A stretch of 64,000 nucleotides of DNA from an uncultured Methanomassiliicoccaceae archaeon. GTDB lineage: Archaea; Thermoplasmatota; Thermoplasmata; Methanomassiliicoccales; Methanomethylophilaceae. The notes under the pieces are model-generated. The model ran no database searches. It saw only the letters and a program-made list of their open reading frames with translations, and had not been told where the DNA came from. Location of the stretch: the NCBI GenBank assembly GCA_905187815.1, contig CAJJJM010000005.1, forward strand, positions 1 to 64,000. The letters are read 5' to 3'. Below, in pieces: positions 17,470-25,928 of this stretch. A program made the position numbers and the translations under genes. How positions within the stretch are numbered: the stretch's first letter is position 1; the number at the start of each line of letters is the position of its first letter.

Positions 17470-18766
17470 CGAGATCATCCCTCAGGTGATCTATGATGCT
17501 TCCCATGTCGATGCAGGCCAGGTGCGGGACGCCGCCCAGGTCACCGCGCATGTAGCGGTCGCGGTTGTTGTTGTTCCTGCACGTCCTGGCTATCGAGTTG
17601 ACAGGGGAAACGCTCCTGTCCCCGTCGGCGTCGATCCCGATGATGTATGTGCATCTGGGATCCAGCTCCTCCAGCAGCGATGTGTTGTGGGTGGTCATGA
17701 CCAGCTGTCCGGTGATGGCGGGGACCACCTGGTCCAGCAGGTCCAGGACCAGTTTGTCGTGGATGCCGCTGTCGAGCTCGTCCACGAACGCCACCCTGCC
17801 GCGGCAGCATCCCAGAATGCGCGGGAACAGGGAGACCAGCTCGGACACTCCCCGGGATTCGAATCCATACCCTATGCGTCTGATGCGCCCGGAGATGAAC
17901 CTGTCGAAGCACAGGCTGTATTCCAGCCTCCCGTTGGTCTCCGCGGTCTCGTAGGTGACACCATCCAGGTCGGGGTCGATACGGGTCAGGAACCTCTCGA
18001 GGGCCTCGCCGTATGCATCGAGCACGCGCCCGTCCCGGGAGTCTATGAATCCATGGAACGGGTTCCTCTCGATCGTCTCTCCCGCATTCCCTCCGAGGCC
18101 CGACATCGCTGAGTTCAGCCCTGTCAGCGAGTCTATAAGTGTCATGAGCCTCGGTGAGAGGTCGTCCATGAAGGGCCTGTTCCTTATGGTCGCCCCGTGC
18201 AGGATGATGGATAGCAGCGAGTGCCTGCCCCACCATTGTCTCCCCTGTTCCTGGATCCAGGAGCTGAAGTCGGATCCGGGGAAGGGGTCGGTGTTCAGGC
18301 GAACCTTCGGTCTCCCATCGGATTCCTCCGCGTGGAAGTACGTGGTCGTCCTGCCTTTGGCCGAAGAGTACTTCAGGGTCTCGGAGACGAGCCTTCCATC
18401 ATCCCTTCCGAATGACATGCTGTACTGTGCATCCTTCCCATCCACCTCGAACACGAACGACAGTTCCATGGGGCCGTCGCATCCCTTCATGATATTGGGC
18501 CTCGCCAGTGCCGCCAGGTCCTGACACGGCACCGAGGTGACGCCGTTGAAGGCCCAGAGGAGTCCGGCTGCATCCGCACCCGCCATGGAATGGTATGTGG
18601 TCGTCGACATCTTCAGGAACTCCACGGATTTGACAAGAGCCGTCTTTCCCGATGCGTTCCTGCCATAGATCACAGCGTATCTGTGGGGTCTGCCTCCAGT
18701 GCCGGTGAGGTCCATCTCCAGGTTTCTGAACACGCGGAAGTTCCTGAGGCGGATGGTCTTGAACAT
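17210..18766 (-). CDS. AAA ATPase of the OLD/AAA_15-21 type
   Basis: An SMC/ABC-like ATPase beginning MFKTIRLRNFRVFRNLEMDL. It has Walker A 'IYGRNASGKTALVKS', a signature-like region, Walker B 'RVAFVDELDSGIH' and the H-loop 'VMTTHNTSLLEEL'. The start at 18766 is favoured by a TATA box 38 nt upstream and by the family N-terminus; the frame extends to 18958 but across that TATA box. Conserved sequence ends at about 'MRGDLGGVPHLACIDMGSI' (17490). The last 85 or so residues lie over the partner gene in another frame. Such ATPases act with TOPRIM nucleases in OLD-like, PARIS-like or RloAB-like defence. Confidence 0.8.
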   Translation of the reverse strand: MFKTIRLRNFRVFRNLEMDLTGTGGRPHRYAVIYGRNASGKTALVKSVEFLKMSTTTYHSMAGADAAGLLWAFNGVTSVPCQDLAALARPNIMKGCDGPMELSFVFEVDGKDAQYSMSFGRDDGRLVSETLKYSSAKGRTTTYFHAEESDGRPKVRLNTDPFPGSDFSSWIQEQGRQWWGRHSLLSIILHGATIRNRPFMDDLSPRLMTLIDSLTGLNSAMSGLGGNAGETIERNPFHGFIDSRDGRVLDAYGEALERFLTRIDPDLDGVTYETAETNGRLEYSLCFDRFISGRIRRIGYGFESRGVSELVSLFPRILGCCRGRVAFVDELDSGIHDKLVLDLLDQVVPAITGQLVMTTHNTSLLEELDPRCTYIIGIDADGDRSVSPVNSIARTCRNNNNRDRYMRGDLGGVPHLACIDMGSIIDHLRDDLDGNRPRDHSAREVRGPAVLGAVHQIRHRRQHLQPRKRRARHTDAPSASGAVREAVHHGEGARRQMERVGPQIGTHPWPGDIPRGGP

Positions 18767-18803
18767 GATGCGGCGATGGGATTCTACATTGAAATAGTCT
18801 TTT

Positions 18804-18813
18804 GATTTTATAC
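18804..18813 (-). promoter_or_regulatory. TATA box of the AAA ATPase gene
   Basis: GTATAAAATC on the minus strand, in a strongly AT-rich stretch (18790-18870), places transcription start near 18783, about 17 nt before the ATG at 18766. A second TATA-like TTTAAATATAAC lies further upstream. Confidence 0.5.
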
Positions 18814-19076
18814 AGAATTCATCAAAATCAGATGTTATATTTAAATGAAATAATCCGTTTTCCGTTTCCGATTCGCCGGATGCCGTCTTGTCGTCGTGCG
18901 GTCCCTCCATGACGGCCTCTCGCTTTGTCGATACTTGAATGGGTATGTGTGCACGCACGTGTCAGCCCTGTCCGAAGCAGTGGCCATATTCCACCGTCAT
19001 CAAGTATCAGACCAAATCTGCAATCAGGGGTTCCAGAATGATCGTAGAATCCAAAGATCGTTGAAAAAAGGAAAGG

Positions 19077-19092
19077 CGGGGCTTTCGCCCCG
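19077..19092 (-). terminator. Hairpin terminator of the MMPL gene
   Basis: On the minus strand CGGGGC-GAAA-GCCCCG forms a 6-bp GC stem with a GNRA tetraloop, followed by TTTCC and six T. It lies 15 nt after the stop of the MMPL transporter. The remaining region up to the ATPase gene (18814-19076) shows no gene. Confidence 0.65.
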
Positions 19093-19106
19093 GTTTTGAG
19101 CCGTCC

Positions 19107-21794
19107 TCACTCGGACTTCTCGTCCAGCGCGGCCTTCTCGGCCTTGGTCATCAGGAACCTGGGCCCCTTCCAGTTCCAGTCGCCCAGCAGGTGCATGACG
19201 GCCGGGACGATGTAGGTCCTGACGATCAGCGCGTCGCACAGGATGGCGAAGCACAGGGCGAACCCGAACTGCTGGAGCATGCCCATGGAGGACAGCATCA
19301 GCGTTCCGAATGCGCCTCCCATGATCAGTCCGCAGATGGTGATGACCGATCCGGAGTGGACCACGGCGTGGTGGATGGCCTCGTCGTTGCTCATTCCGTT
19401 GGCCCTGACGTTCTCCTTGATCCTGGTCGTGAGCAGGATGTCGTAGTCCATTCCCAGTCCGAGGCAGATGACCAGCAGGATGAGCGGGATCAGCCAGGTG
19501 ACCTCGTCGCCGAACAGCAGGTGCGTGGTGGCCAGGGTCCAGCATATGCTCATCAGGATGGTGGCCACGGATCTGAACGGGATGGTGTACGAGCGCATCA
19601 CGAAGAACAGCAGGATGATGATCAGGATGACCACCAGGATCTCGATCTGCGTGAACTCGCCGGAGATGATCTCGGAGATGTCGTACATGACCACGGCGGT
19701 ACCCGTGACCCAGGTGGCGGTGATGCCGGCGTTGTTCGCGACGAACTCGTCCACCGCGCCCTGCATGAACGAGATGGACTGCATCGACCTGGGAGACATG
19801 GCGGCGTCGTGGGTGGACGCGGACAGCTTGAGGTAGGTGACGTCGCCGGTGCTGGTGCCGCTGACGTTGAAGTCGCCTCCGATGAGGCTGAGGCTGTCGT
19901 TCACGATGTAGTCCAGGGTGCCGCTGGCGCTTAGGGCGATGATCGTATCGCGGATGTTGCCCTGCATCTCGGTGTTGCCGGCGAGGCTGTTGTAGACCTC
20001 GGACAGGGTGATGCCGAAGGATGCGAACTGCGGGTCCAGCGCTCCGGACGAGATGTAGTACTCGTACTGCTGCTGGACCGCGGGAAGGGCGGCCTCCAGC
20101 ACGAGGACCTCGTTGGCGCTGGCGTTCTGGACGGCGGTGTTGACGATGGACGTGCCGCTCATGATGAGGCTTATGTTGTCCACGATGCCGAGCTCGCCCA
20201 TCGCCTCGCTCACCAGTGACTGCCACATGAACGGTCCGGTGAACTCGGCTATGTTGTCGTCGCCGTTCTCACCGGTGATGCGGTTCTCCAGATCCGCCAT
20301 CGAGCTGCTGAGTCCCGCCTGGTCCGTCCAGGTAAGCGTGTAGCTGCCCTCGATGACGTTGCCCCGCGGGTCGACCGCCGGACTGATGGTGGCGACGGGC
20401 TCGTCGTACTGCAGGACGACGTAGTTGGGATAGATCATTCCCTGGTCGGCGTACTCGCCGAGGAGCTGCATCCCCGACTCGGAGTCGCCGGTCATCAGGG
20501 AGCTTGTCATGTCGTAGGACGTCTCCGACTCGGCGGTGACGTACAGCGCGGGTATGGTCACGAGGACCGCCACGACCACGATGGCCTTGGCGTGCTTGAG
20601 GGTGAACCTGGAGGACCTGTCGAAGTAGGCGTGCCCGACCCTGGAGCACCAGGCGAACCAGCCCTTGGTGGCCTTGCCGCCCTCGTGGTACTCCTTCATC
20701 TTGGTGGGCCAGAAGATCCTGTCCCCCACGACCTCGAGCAGGGCGGGGATGAACGTCAGGGCCGCGAACAGCGCGACGACGATTCCCAGCGCGAGGCAGA
20801 TTCCCATGGTTGAGATCATGCTGAACGAGCAGATCGACATGGCGCCGAACCCGATGATGACGGATGCGCCGGAGATGGTGATGGACTCCCCGGCCCACTT
20901 GATGGCGCTGTGCAGGGCGTCGTGGTGGTCCTTGCCGTCGCGCCTCTCCTCCCTGTAGCGGGCGAGGATGAAGATGCAGTAGTCGCAGCCCGCACCCATC
21001 ATGGAGACGAGCAGCATGACCTCCGTGATGAAGAAGATGTCCATGAAGTACATCAGGCCGTAGATCAGACCCATGGTGACGGCGAACGCCACCCCCATGG
21101 TGACCGGGGGCATCGCGGATGTGACGAAGGACCTGAAGAACAGTCCGACCAGGATGAGGATCATCAGGACGGTGAACACGTCGATGTGGGAGATGTCCTC
21201 CATGGCGCCGGTCTCCATGTCGTAGGAGACGGCGGGGTTGCCCGTGAGGTAGATCCCGAGGGTGTCCGAGACGCCCGACTCCGCGAGGGCGGTGTCGATC
21301 TGGTCCCTCAGGACGGGGGTGTCGTCGATGACGCTCCCGGTCCAGTCGGGGTTGTAGGAGAACGAAGCGACGACTATTCCGGAGCCGTCCTCCTGGGGGT
21401 TGCTGGTCGACGTGTCCATCAGCAGCGAGATGGACTGGATCTTGTCGCCGACGGAGCCGTCCTCCAGCTCGTATGTGAACAGTCCGTCGTCTAGCGCGTT
21501 CTGGAGGGTTTGGACGACCCCGAGGGCCTGCAGGCGCTCCTCCTCGTTGTCGTAGCCGACCACCAGCATCGGAAGCGATGATGCGTCGGCGTCCGACGAC
21601 GGGAAGTAGGTCCCGACGATCTCGAGTCCCTCCATGGACTCTGAGCTCTCGATGCCCATCTCGTTCATGTCGTAGCTCATGTTGCCGAAGGCGTTGATCG
21701 CCGGCACGGCGGCCACCAGGAGGATGACGATCCAGGCGGCCACGATGAGCTTGGCATGTCTGATGATGGCATCTGCTAGTCTGTCATATGCCAT
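19107..21794 (-). CDS. MMPL/RND-family exporter
   Basis: An 895-residue membrane protein of the MMPL/RND superfamily. An N-terminal transmembrane helix (MAYDRLADAIIRHAKLIVAAW) is followed by a large extracytoplasmic domain (about 35-200). Next comes a block of helices including the sterol-sensing-like 'MMGAGCDYCIFILARYREE' motif with the paired 'YDILLTTRIKE' in the second half, a second outer domain, and a final helix bundle. The two-fold internal repeat is clear. It probably exports lipids or other hydrophobic molecules using the ion gradient; the substrate is unknown. It is a single gene with its own promoter and terminator; the ATG at 21794 lies 26 nt downstream of the TATA box, so the mRNA is likely leaderless. 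Confidence 0.9.
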   Translation of the reverse strand: MAYDRLADAIIRHAKLIVAAWIVILLVAAVPAINAFGNMSYDMNEMGIESSESMEGLEIVGTYFPSSDADASSLPMLVVGYDNEEERLQALGVVQTLQNALDDGLFTYELEDGSVGDKIQSISLLMDTSTSNPQEDGSGIVVASFSYNPDWTGSVIDDTPVLRDQIDTALAESGVSDTLGIYLTGNPAVSYDMETGAMEDISHIDVFTVLMILILVGLFFRSFVTSAMPPVTMGVAFAVTMGLIYGLMYFMDIFFITEVMLLVSMMGAGCDYCIFILARYREERRDGKDHHDALHSAIKWAGESITISGASVIIGFGAMSICSFSMISTMGICLALGIVVALFAALTFIPALLEVVGDRIFWPTKMKEYHEGGKATKGWFAWCSRVGHAYFDRSSRFTLKHAKAIVVVAVLVTIPALYVTAESETSYDMTSSLMTGDSESGMQLLGEYADQGMIYPNYVVLQYDEPVATISPAVDPRGNVIEGSYTLTWTDQAGLSSSMADLENRITGENGDDNIAEFTGPFMWQSLVSEAMGELGIVDNISLIMSGTSIVNTAVQNASANEVLVLEAALPAVQQQYEYYISSGALDPQFASFGITLSEVYNSLAGNTEMQGNIRDTIIALSASGTLDYIVNDSLSLIGGDFNVSGTSTGDVTYLKLSASTHDAAMSPRSMQSISFMQGAVDEFVANNAGITATWVTGTAVVMYDISEIISGEFTQIEILVVILIIILLFFVMRSYTIPFRSVATILMSICWTLATTHLLFGDEVTWLIPLILLVICLGLGMDYDILLTTRIKENVRANGMSNDEAIHHAVVHSGSVITICGLIMGGAFGTLMLSSMGMLQQFGFALCFAILCDALIVRTYIVPAVMHLLGDWNWKGPRFLMTKAEKAALDEKSE

Positions 21795-21814
21795 GGGCAG
21801 ACGAACAATATGCT

Positions 21815-21824
21815 GTATAAAAAA
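21815..21824 (-). promoter_or_regulatory. TATA box of the MMPL gene
   Basis: TTTTTTATAC on the minus strand is centred about 26 nt before the ATG at 21794, the distance expected for a leaderless archaeal transcript. Confidence 0.6.
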
Positions 21825-22183
21825 GGTTCAAAACATTCAACGGAAACGACGGTCTAAATCGGTAAGGTCCCGTAGGGACCTTGGAAAGAAGAAAGTCCAT
21901 GGGGCAGGATTGGTCAACAGGCTGTATCTGACAGGCCTTTGGAATGGTCTCTTAATGATGGTGTGAATAAGTTGATCATTTCATTGGAACAACTGTAAAA
22001 AAGTCGATTCTCCCTCTGCGATTCCCTGTATAAAAGTAGATTCTATCGTCACAGCGTTTACAGATATCCGGAATGCTGGCACTGTTCGGGGATCATACCT
22101 ATGCCTTAACCATCATCATCGGCATCGATGAGGGTAGAATCGGAGGGATTCACGGATGACCTTTCGGCCATCGGGGTCTCCGA
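21825..22183. other. Intergenic region with hairpin, TATA box and a 28-codon frame
   Basis: A perfect hairpin AAGGTCCC-GTA-GGGACCTT lies at 21864-21882. A good TATA box TATAAAAG at 22029-22036 on the plus strand is followed at the right distance by an ATG at 22073 opening a 28-codon frame to 22159 (MLALFGDHTYALTIIIGIDE...). No ribosome binding site is seen and no family is known, so a short plus-strand transcript or a microprotein is possible but unproven. Confidence 0.3.
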
Positions 22184-23017
22184 TCAGTGGGACAGCCTGA
22201 ACTGCTCTATGTCCCTGGGGCCCAGGCTCCCCCTGTACTCGGCCAGGGCGTCCTTCCTCAGAACCCTGGGCGTGTCGGTGAGAACGTAGACCTTGGGGCT
22301 GGCGAAGCCGGCCAGGGACGGGTCGATGAGGAGCACGCCCTTCCTTCTGCCGGGCTCGCGCGTGATCGTCCACGCGGTAACGTAGTCGCCCTTCATCTCC
22401 TTGATAAGGACCATGGCGTTCCTGTCGCCGGTGTTCAGGACGGCGTCGTTCAGCCTGAACACGTCGCCTATCCTTGGCTTGGAGTGCTTGGTCGGAGGCT
22501 TGAAGTACCCCAGCTCGTCCCTGACGGGCTGCTGGTACTGCTGGCTCATTCCCTTTGGCAGGGGCTTCTGCGCAGGCTTGGACTGCGCCTCCACCCACTC
22601 CTTCGCCTTAGCGTCGCCCTTGGCCGCCATGCGTCTGAGCGCCTCGGCGGACTCCGGCATCTTCGAGGACCTGATCAGCCACTTCCTTGCCTCGTCGGGG
22701 TCCATCTGCAGCAGTGCCAGACCCAGCGCGCTCTGGGCCTTGATGTCCTCATACTCCGCCCTCTTCCTGAGCTGTGCCAGCGCCGCTTTATCCCCGGCTC
22801 TGGCCTTCTCCGCCGTCTGCTCGGGGGTGTCCTGCTTCGGAGGCGGGGCCACCTTCACGGGCGGTTTCGACGCGGGCTTCGGAGGCTCCTTCACGGTTCT
22901 GAGCACGCGCCTCGCCTCCTCGTCGGTGCGGGCGAGGGCCTTCAGCTGCTCGTAGGCGCGATGGTCGCCGTTGTCTATGGCCATCGTCAGCTTGATGATG
23001 CGGAGTGAGACTGCCAT
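22184..23017 (-). CDS. Sel1-like/TPR protein with a basic Pro-rich linker
   Basis: A 277-residue soluble protein. The N-terminal part has short Sel1-like helical repeats ('GDHRAYEQLKALARTDEEA', 'GDKAALAQLRKRAEYED', 'GDAKAKEWVEAQ'), interrupted by a Lys/Pro-rich linker (about 45-63). The C-terminal 110 residues form an unrecognised beta-rich domain ('RIGDVFRLNDAVLNTGDRN', 'VYVLTDTPRVLRKDAL'). A scaffold or regulatory role is possible but not shown. Divergent from valS; a minus-strand TATA box GCTTTAAGCG 27 nt upstream points to a leaderless mRNA. Confidence 0.65.
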   Translation of the reverse strand: MAVSLRIIKLTMAIDNGDHRAYEQLKALARTDEEARRVLRTVKEPPKPASKPPVKVAPPPKQDTPEQTAEKARAGDKAALAQLRKRAEYEDIKAQSALGLALLQMDPDEARKWLIRSSKMPESAEALRRMAAKGDAKAKEWVEAQSKPAQKPLPKGMSQQYQQPVRDELGYFKPPTKHSKPRIGDVFRLNDAVLNTGDRNAMVLIKEMKGDYVTAWTITREPGRRKGVLLIDPSLAGFASPKVYVLTDTPRVLRKDALAEYRGSLGPRDIEQFRLSH

Positions 23018-23039
23018 CGTCCAGGGGTTAAGCGCCTAT

Positions 23040-23104
23040 CGCTTAAAGCGGTGCGCATAGCCTCCTGCGCGCGCACATGCCCGGGAACAACCGTCTTATA
23101 ATAG
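23040..23104. promoter_or_regulatory. Divergent promoters of the Sel1-like gene and valS
   Basis: On the minus strand GCTTTAAGCG (23040-23049) lies 27 nt before the ATG at 23017. On the plus strand CTTATAATAG (about 23095-23104) lies about 30 nt before the valS ATG at 23130. Both distances fit archaeal TATA boxes with little or no leader. Confidence 0.5.
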
Positions 23105-23129
23105 GCGATTCTACGCTCACACGTTAGCC

Positions 23130-25739
23130 ATGGCACAGTACGACTCATCATCCATAGAGAAACGCTGGGAGGCGATGTGGAAGGACGAGGCCGTCTACCG
23201 CTTCGACCCGAAGTCCGACAAGCCCGTCTTCAGCATCGACAACCCCCCGAGGTACACCTCCGGCCCGCTCCACCTGGGCCACGCGACGGGGTACTCCCTG
23301 ATCGACTTCGCCGCCCGCTACAAGAGGATGCGCGGGTACAACGTGTTCTTCCCCCTGTGCTTCGACGTCAACGGGACGCCCATCGAGGTCAAGGTGGAGA
23401 AGAAGTACGGCATCAACAAGCTCAACACCCCGAGGCAGGAGTACAGGGCCAAGTGCGAGGAGTACGCCAACGGGTTCATCGAGGAGATGACCCACCACTT
23501 CGAGATCCTGGGGGAGAGCATGGACCCCAGCATCTACTACCAGACCGACGCCCCCTACTACAGGAGGATTACCCAGCTGTCCTTCGTGGACCTGTTCAAC
23601 AGGGGATTGGTCTACAAGGCCAACTTCCCGGTCAACTGGTGCCCCAGCTGCATGACCGCCCTGGCCGACGCCGAGGTCGAGTACAGGGACAACGTCAACA
23701 AGCTCAACTACATCAAATTCCAGATCGAGGGCGAGGACGGTTACGTCCTCATCGCCACCACCAGGCCCGAGCTGCTGTGCACCTGCAAGGCCGTCGCCGT
23801 CCACCCCGACGACAAGGAGAAGGAGCATCTCATCGGCAAGAAGCTGATCGCCCCGCTGTTCGGGAAGGTCGTACCGGTCATCTCCGACCCCAAGGTCCAG
23901 ATGGACTACGGTACCGGCACCGTCATGATATGCACCATCGGCGACAAGGACGATCTCGAGTGGGTGATGAAGTACCACTTCGAGCTCGAGAAGGGTATCG
24001 ATGAGTCCGGCAGGATGACCGAGCTCGCCGGGAAGTACGCCGGCATGACCGTCCTGGAGGCCAGGGAGGCCGCCATAGAGGACCTGAGGGAGCAGGGCAT
24101 CCTGGTCAAGCAGGAGGACAACCCCCAGCAGGTCTCCATCTGCTGGCGCTGCCACAGCCCCATCGAGTACCTCCAGGTCCCCCAGTGGTTCCTCAAGACC
24201 ATCGACTTCAGGGACAAGATCCTCGAGAGGGCCGACCAGATCAACTGGTACCCCGAGTTCATGAAGGTCAGGCTGCAGGACTGGGCCAACTCCCTGGAGT
24301 GGGACTGGGTCCTGAGCAGGCAGAGGATCTTCGCCACGCCGATTCCGGTGTGGGAGTGCGAGGAGTGCGGACACGCCGTCTGCGCCACCAGGGAGATGTG
24401 CTACTGCGACCCCACCCTGGACGCCCCGCCCGTGGAGAAGTGCCCGAAGTGCGGCGGAAGGCTCGTCGGATGCACCGACGTCTTCGACACATGGATGGAC
24501 TCATCCGGATCCTCGCTCTACAACACGTTCTGGGAGAGGGACCCCGAGCTCCACAAGAAGCTGTTCCCCATGTCCCTGAGGCCCCAGTCCCACGACATTA
24601 TCAGGACCTGGGCGTTCTACTCCATCCTCAGGGCTGAGCAGATCGAGGAGTCCATCCCCTGGGAGAACATCATGATCCACGGGTTCATCATGGCCCCCGA
24701 CGGCACCCCGATGCACTCGTCCATCGGCAACGTCATCGATCCGATCCCGATCCTCGAGAACTACGGCGCAGACGCCCTCAGGTACTACGCCGCCACATGC
24801 TCCCTCGGAATCGATCACGCGTTCAGGGAGAAGGACGTGGTCCGCGGAAGGAAGCTCTGCAACAAGGTGTTCAACATCGGACAGTTCGCCGGGAGGTTCC
24901 TCGAGAGCGTCCCCGCCGAGATGCCCGAGCTGAGGACGTCCGACAGGTGGATCGTCTCCAAGTTCTCCAGGACCGTCAAGGAGGTCACCGACTACTTCGA
25001 GGTCTACCAGTTCGACAAGGCCATGAAGGAGGTCGAGGGCTTCATCTGGCACGAGCTCGCCGACAACTACATCGAGATGATCAAGGGCAGGTCCGACGAC
25101 GCCGTCAGGTGGACCCTGTACAACGTCCTGCTCGGAAGCCTGAAGCTCCTGGCCCCGTTCATGCCCCACGTCACCGAGGACGTCTACCAGGACAGGTTCA
25201 GGGCCATAGACGGCTCCAAGAGCATCCACCTGACCTCCTGGCCCGAGCCCATCTTCGTCGACGAGGACGCCGAGAGGGCGGGCGAGGTCCTGTCCCAGGT
25301 ACTGGCCGAGATCCGCGCCTGGAAGTCCGAGAAGAAGATCCCGCTGAACGCCGAGCTCGAGATGATCGAGTTCGTCGGCGCCGACGCGGCCCTCCTGGAG
25401 ACCGCCAAGGACGACATCATGGAGACCACCAAGGCCAAGGCCGTCAGTATCGCCCCGCAGGCGGAGCTGACCGAGCAGGTCGTGGGCGTCAAGCCGGTCC
25501 ACGCCAAGCTCGGACCCGCGTTCAAGGCCCAGGCCAAGGCGATCGTCTCCGCGGTCGCCGCCATGGACCCCGCCGAGGCCGCATCCAAGCTGGCAGACGG
25601 CGCGATCGAGATCGACATCGACGGCGAGAAGGTCTCCGTCGGAGCCGAGTTCTTCGACCTCGACAAGCGCCTGATGCTCGGCGGAAGGGCCGTCGAGACC
25701 ATCCAGGTCGGCAACGTGCTCGTGGTCATCGAGCAGTGA
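23130..25739 (+). CDS. valS: Valyl-tRNA synthetase
   Basis: An 869-residue class I synthetase attaching valine to tRNA-Val. The HIGH motif is 'PPRYTSGPLHLGHATGY'. The editing domain follows ('IATTRPELLCTCKAVAVHP'), then zinc-like knuckles 'WCPSCMT', 'CWRCHSP', 'CEECGH' and 'CPKCGG', and 'FDTWMDSSGSSLY', 'RPQSHDIIRTWAFY'. The length and the 'GDKDDLEWVMKYH' and 'HDIIRTWAFY' blocks identify ValRS rather than LeuRS or IleRS. The usual KMSKS is replaced by 'TPMHSSIGN'. A helical anticodon-binding domain and a C-terminal domain complete the chain. Essential housekeeping gene, monocistronic. Confidence 0.92.
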   Translation: MAQYDSSSIEKRWEAMWKDEAVYRFDPKSDKPVFSIDNPPRYTSGPLHLGHATGYSLIDFAARYKRMRGYNVFFPLCFDVNGTPIEVKVEKKYGINKLNTPRQEYRAKCEEYANGFIEEMTHHFEILGESMDPSIYYQTDAPYYRRITQLSFVDLFNRGLVYKANFPVNWCPSCMTALADAEVEYRDNVNKLNYIKFQIEGEDGYVLIATTRPELLCTCKAVAVHPDDKEKEHLIGKKLIAPLFGKVVPVISDPKVQMDYGTGTVMICTIGDKDDLEWVMKYHFELEKGIDESGRMTELAGKYAGMTVLEAREAAIEDLREQGILVKQEDNPQQVSICWRCHSPIEYLQVPQWFLKTIDFRDKILERADQINWYPEFMKVRLQDWANSLEWDWVLSRQRIFATPIPVWECEECGHAVCATREMCYCDPTLDAPPVEKCPKCGGRLVGCTDVFDTWMDSSGSSLYNTFWERDPELHKKLFPMSLRPQSHDIIRTWAFYSILRAEQIEESIPWENIMIHGFIMAPDGTPMHSSIGNVIDPIPILENYGADALRYYAATCSLGIDHAFREKDVVRGRKLCNKVFNIGQFAGRFLESVPAEMPELRTSDRWIVSKFSRTVKEVTDYFEVYQFDKAMKEVEGFIWHELADNYIEMIKGRSDDAVRWTLYNVLLGSLKLLAPFMPHVTEDVYQDRFRAIDGSKSIHLTSWPEPIFVDEDAERAGEVLSQVLAEIRAWKSEKKIPLNAELEMIEFVGADAALLETAKDDIMETTKAKAVSIAPQAELTEQVVGVKPVHAKLGPAFKAQAKAIVSAVAAMDPAEAASKLADGAIEIDIDGEKVSVGAEFFDLDKRLMLGGRAVETIQVGNVLVVIEQ

Positions 25740-25753
25740 AACCCATCCCCGGA

Positions 25754-25769
25754 CCGACACACCTGTCGG
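25754..25769 (+). terminator. valS terminator hairpin
   Basis: CCGACA-CACC-TGTCGG forms a 6-bp stem 14 nt after the valS stop, followed by a pyrimidine-rich TTCTCTTTTCTTTT run. Confidence 0.6.
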
Positions 25770-25844
25770 CTCGGGATTCTCTTTTCTTTTATCGTATCTT
25801 ATTCGATATTCGACAGTTCGCAGTTTTTCGGTTCTGAATCAAAT

Positions 25845-25907
25845 TTAGAAAAAATCTAATTTTAAAATTAAGTTAGAAAAAATCTAATTTTTGATTTCAT
25901 TTAAATA
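25845..25907 (+). promoter_or_regulatory. Twin palindromic operators and TATA box of the DUF234 ATPase
   Basis: TTAGAAAAAATCTAATTTT occurs twice, at 25845-25863 and 25873-25891, exactly 28 bp apart. Each copy contains the inverted pair TTAGA/TCTAA. The TATA box TTTAAATA follows at 25900-25907 and lies about 25 nt before the ATG at 25929, so the mRNA is probably leaderless. The repeats look like binding sites of a dimeric regulator on the same face of the helix. Confidence 0.55.
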
Positions 25908-25928
25908 TCTCCGATACAATGTCATCAT

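Noticed and set aside
19024..20226. 400-codon frame antisense/overlapping the MMPL gene, extremely Arg/His-rich
   Set aside because: Shadow frame of a high-G+C gene; composition is not protein-like and the MMPL frame is well supported.
23130..25739. Assignment of the synthetase as leucyl- or isoleucyl-tRNA synthetase
   Set aside because: Length and the 'GDKDDLEWV' and 'RPQSHDIIRTWAFY' blocks fit ValRS; the insertions expected of archaeal LeuRS or IleRS are absent.
23148..25760. Long minus-strand frames opposite valS (408 and 419 codons)
   Set aside because: Mirror frames caused by G/C-biased third codon positions; no domain or start signal, whereas valS is unmistakable.
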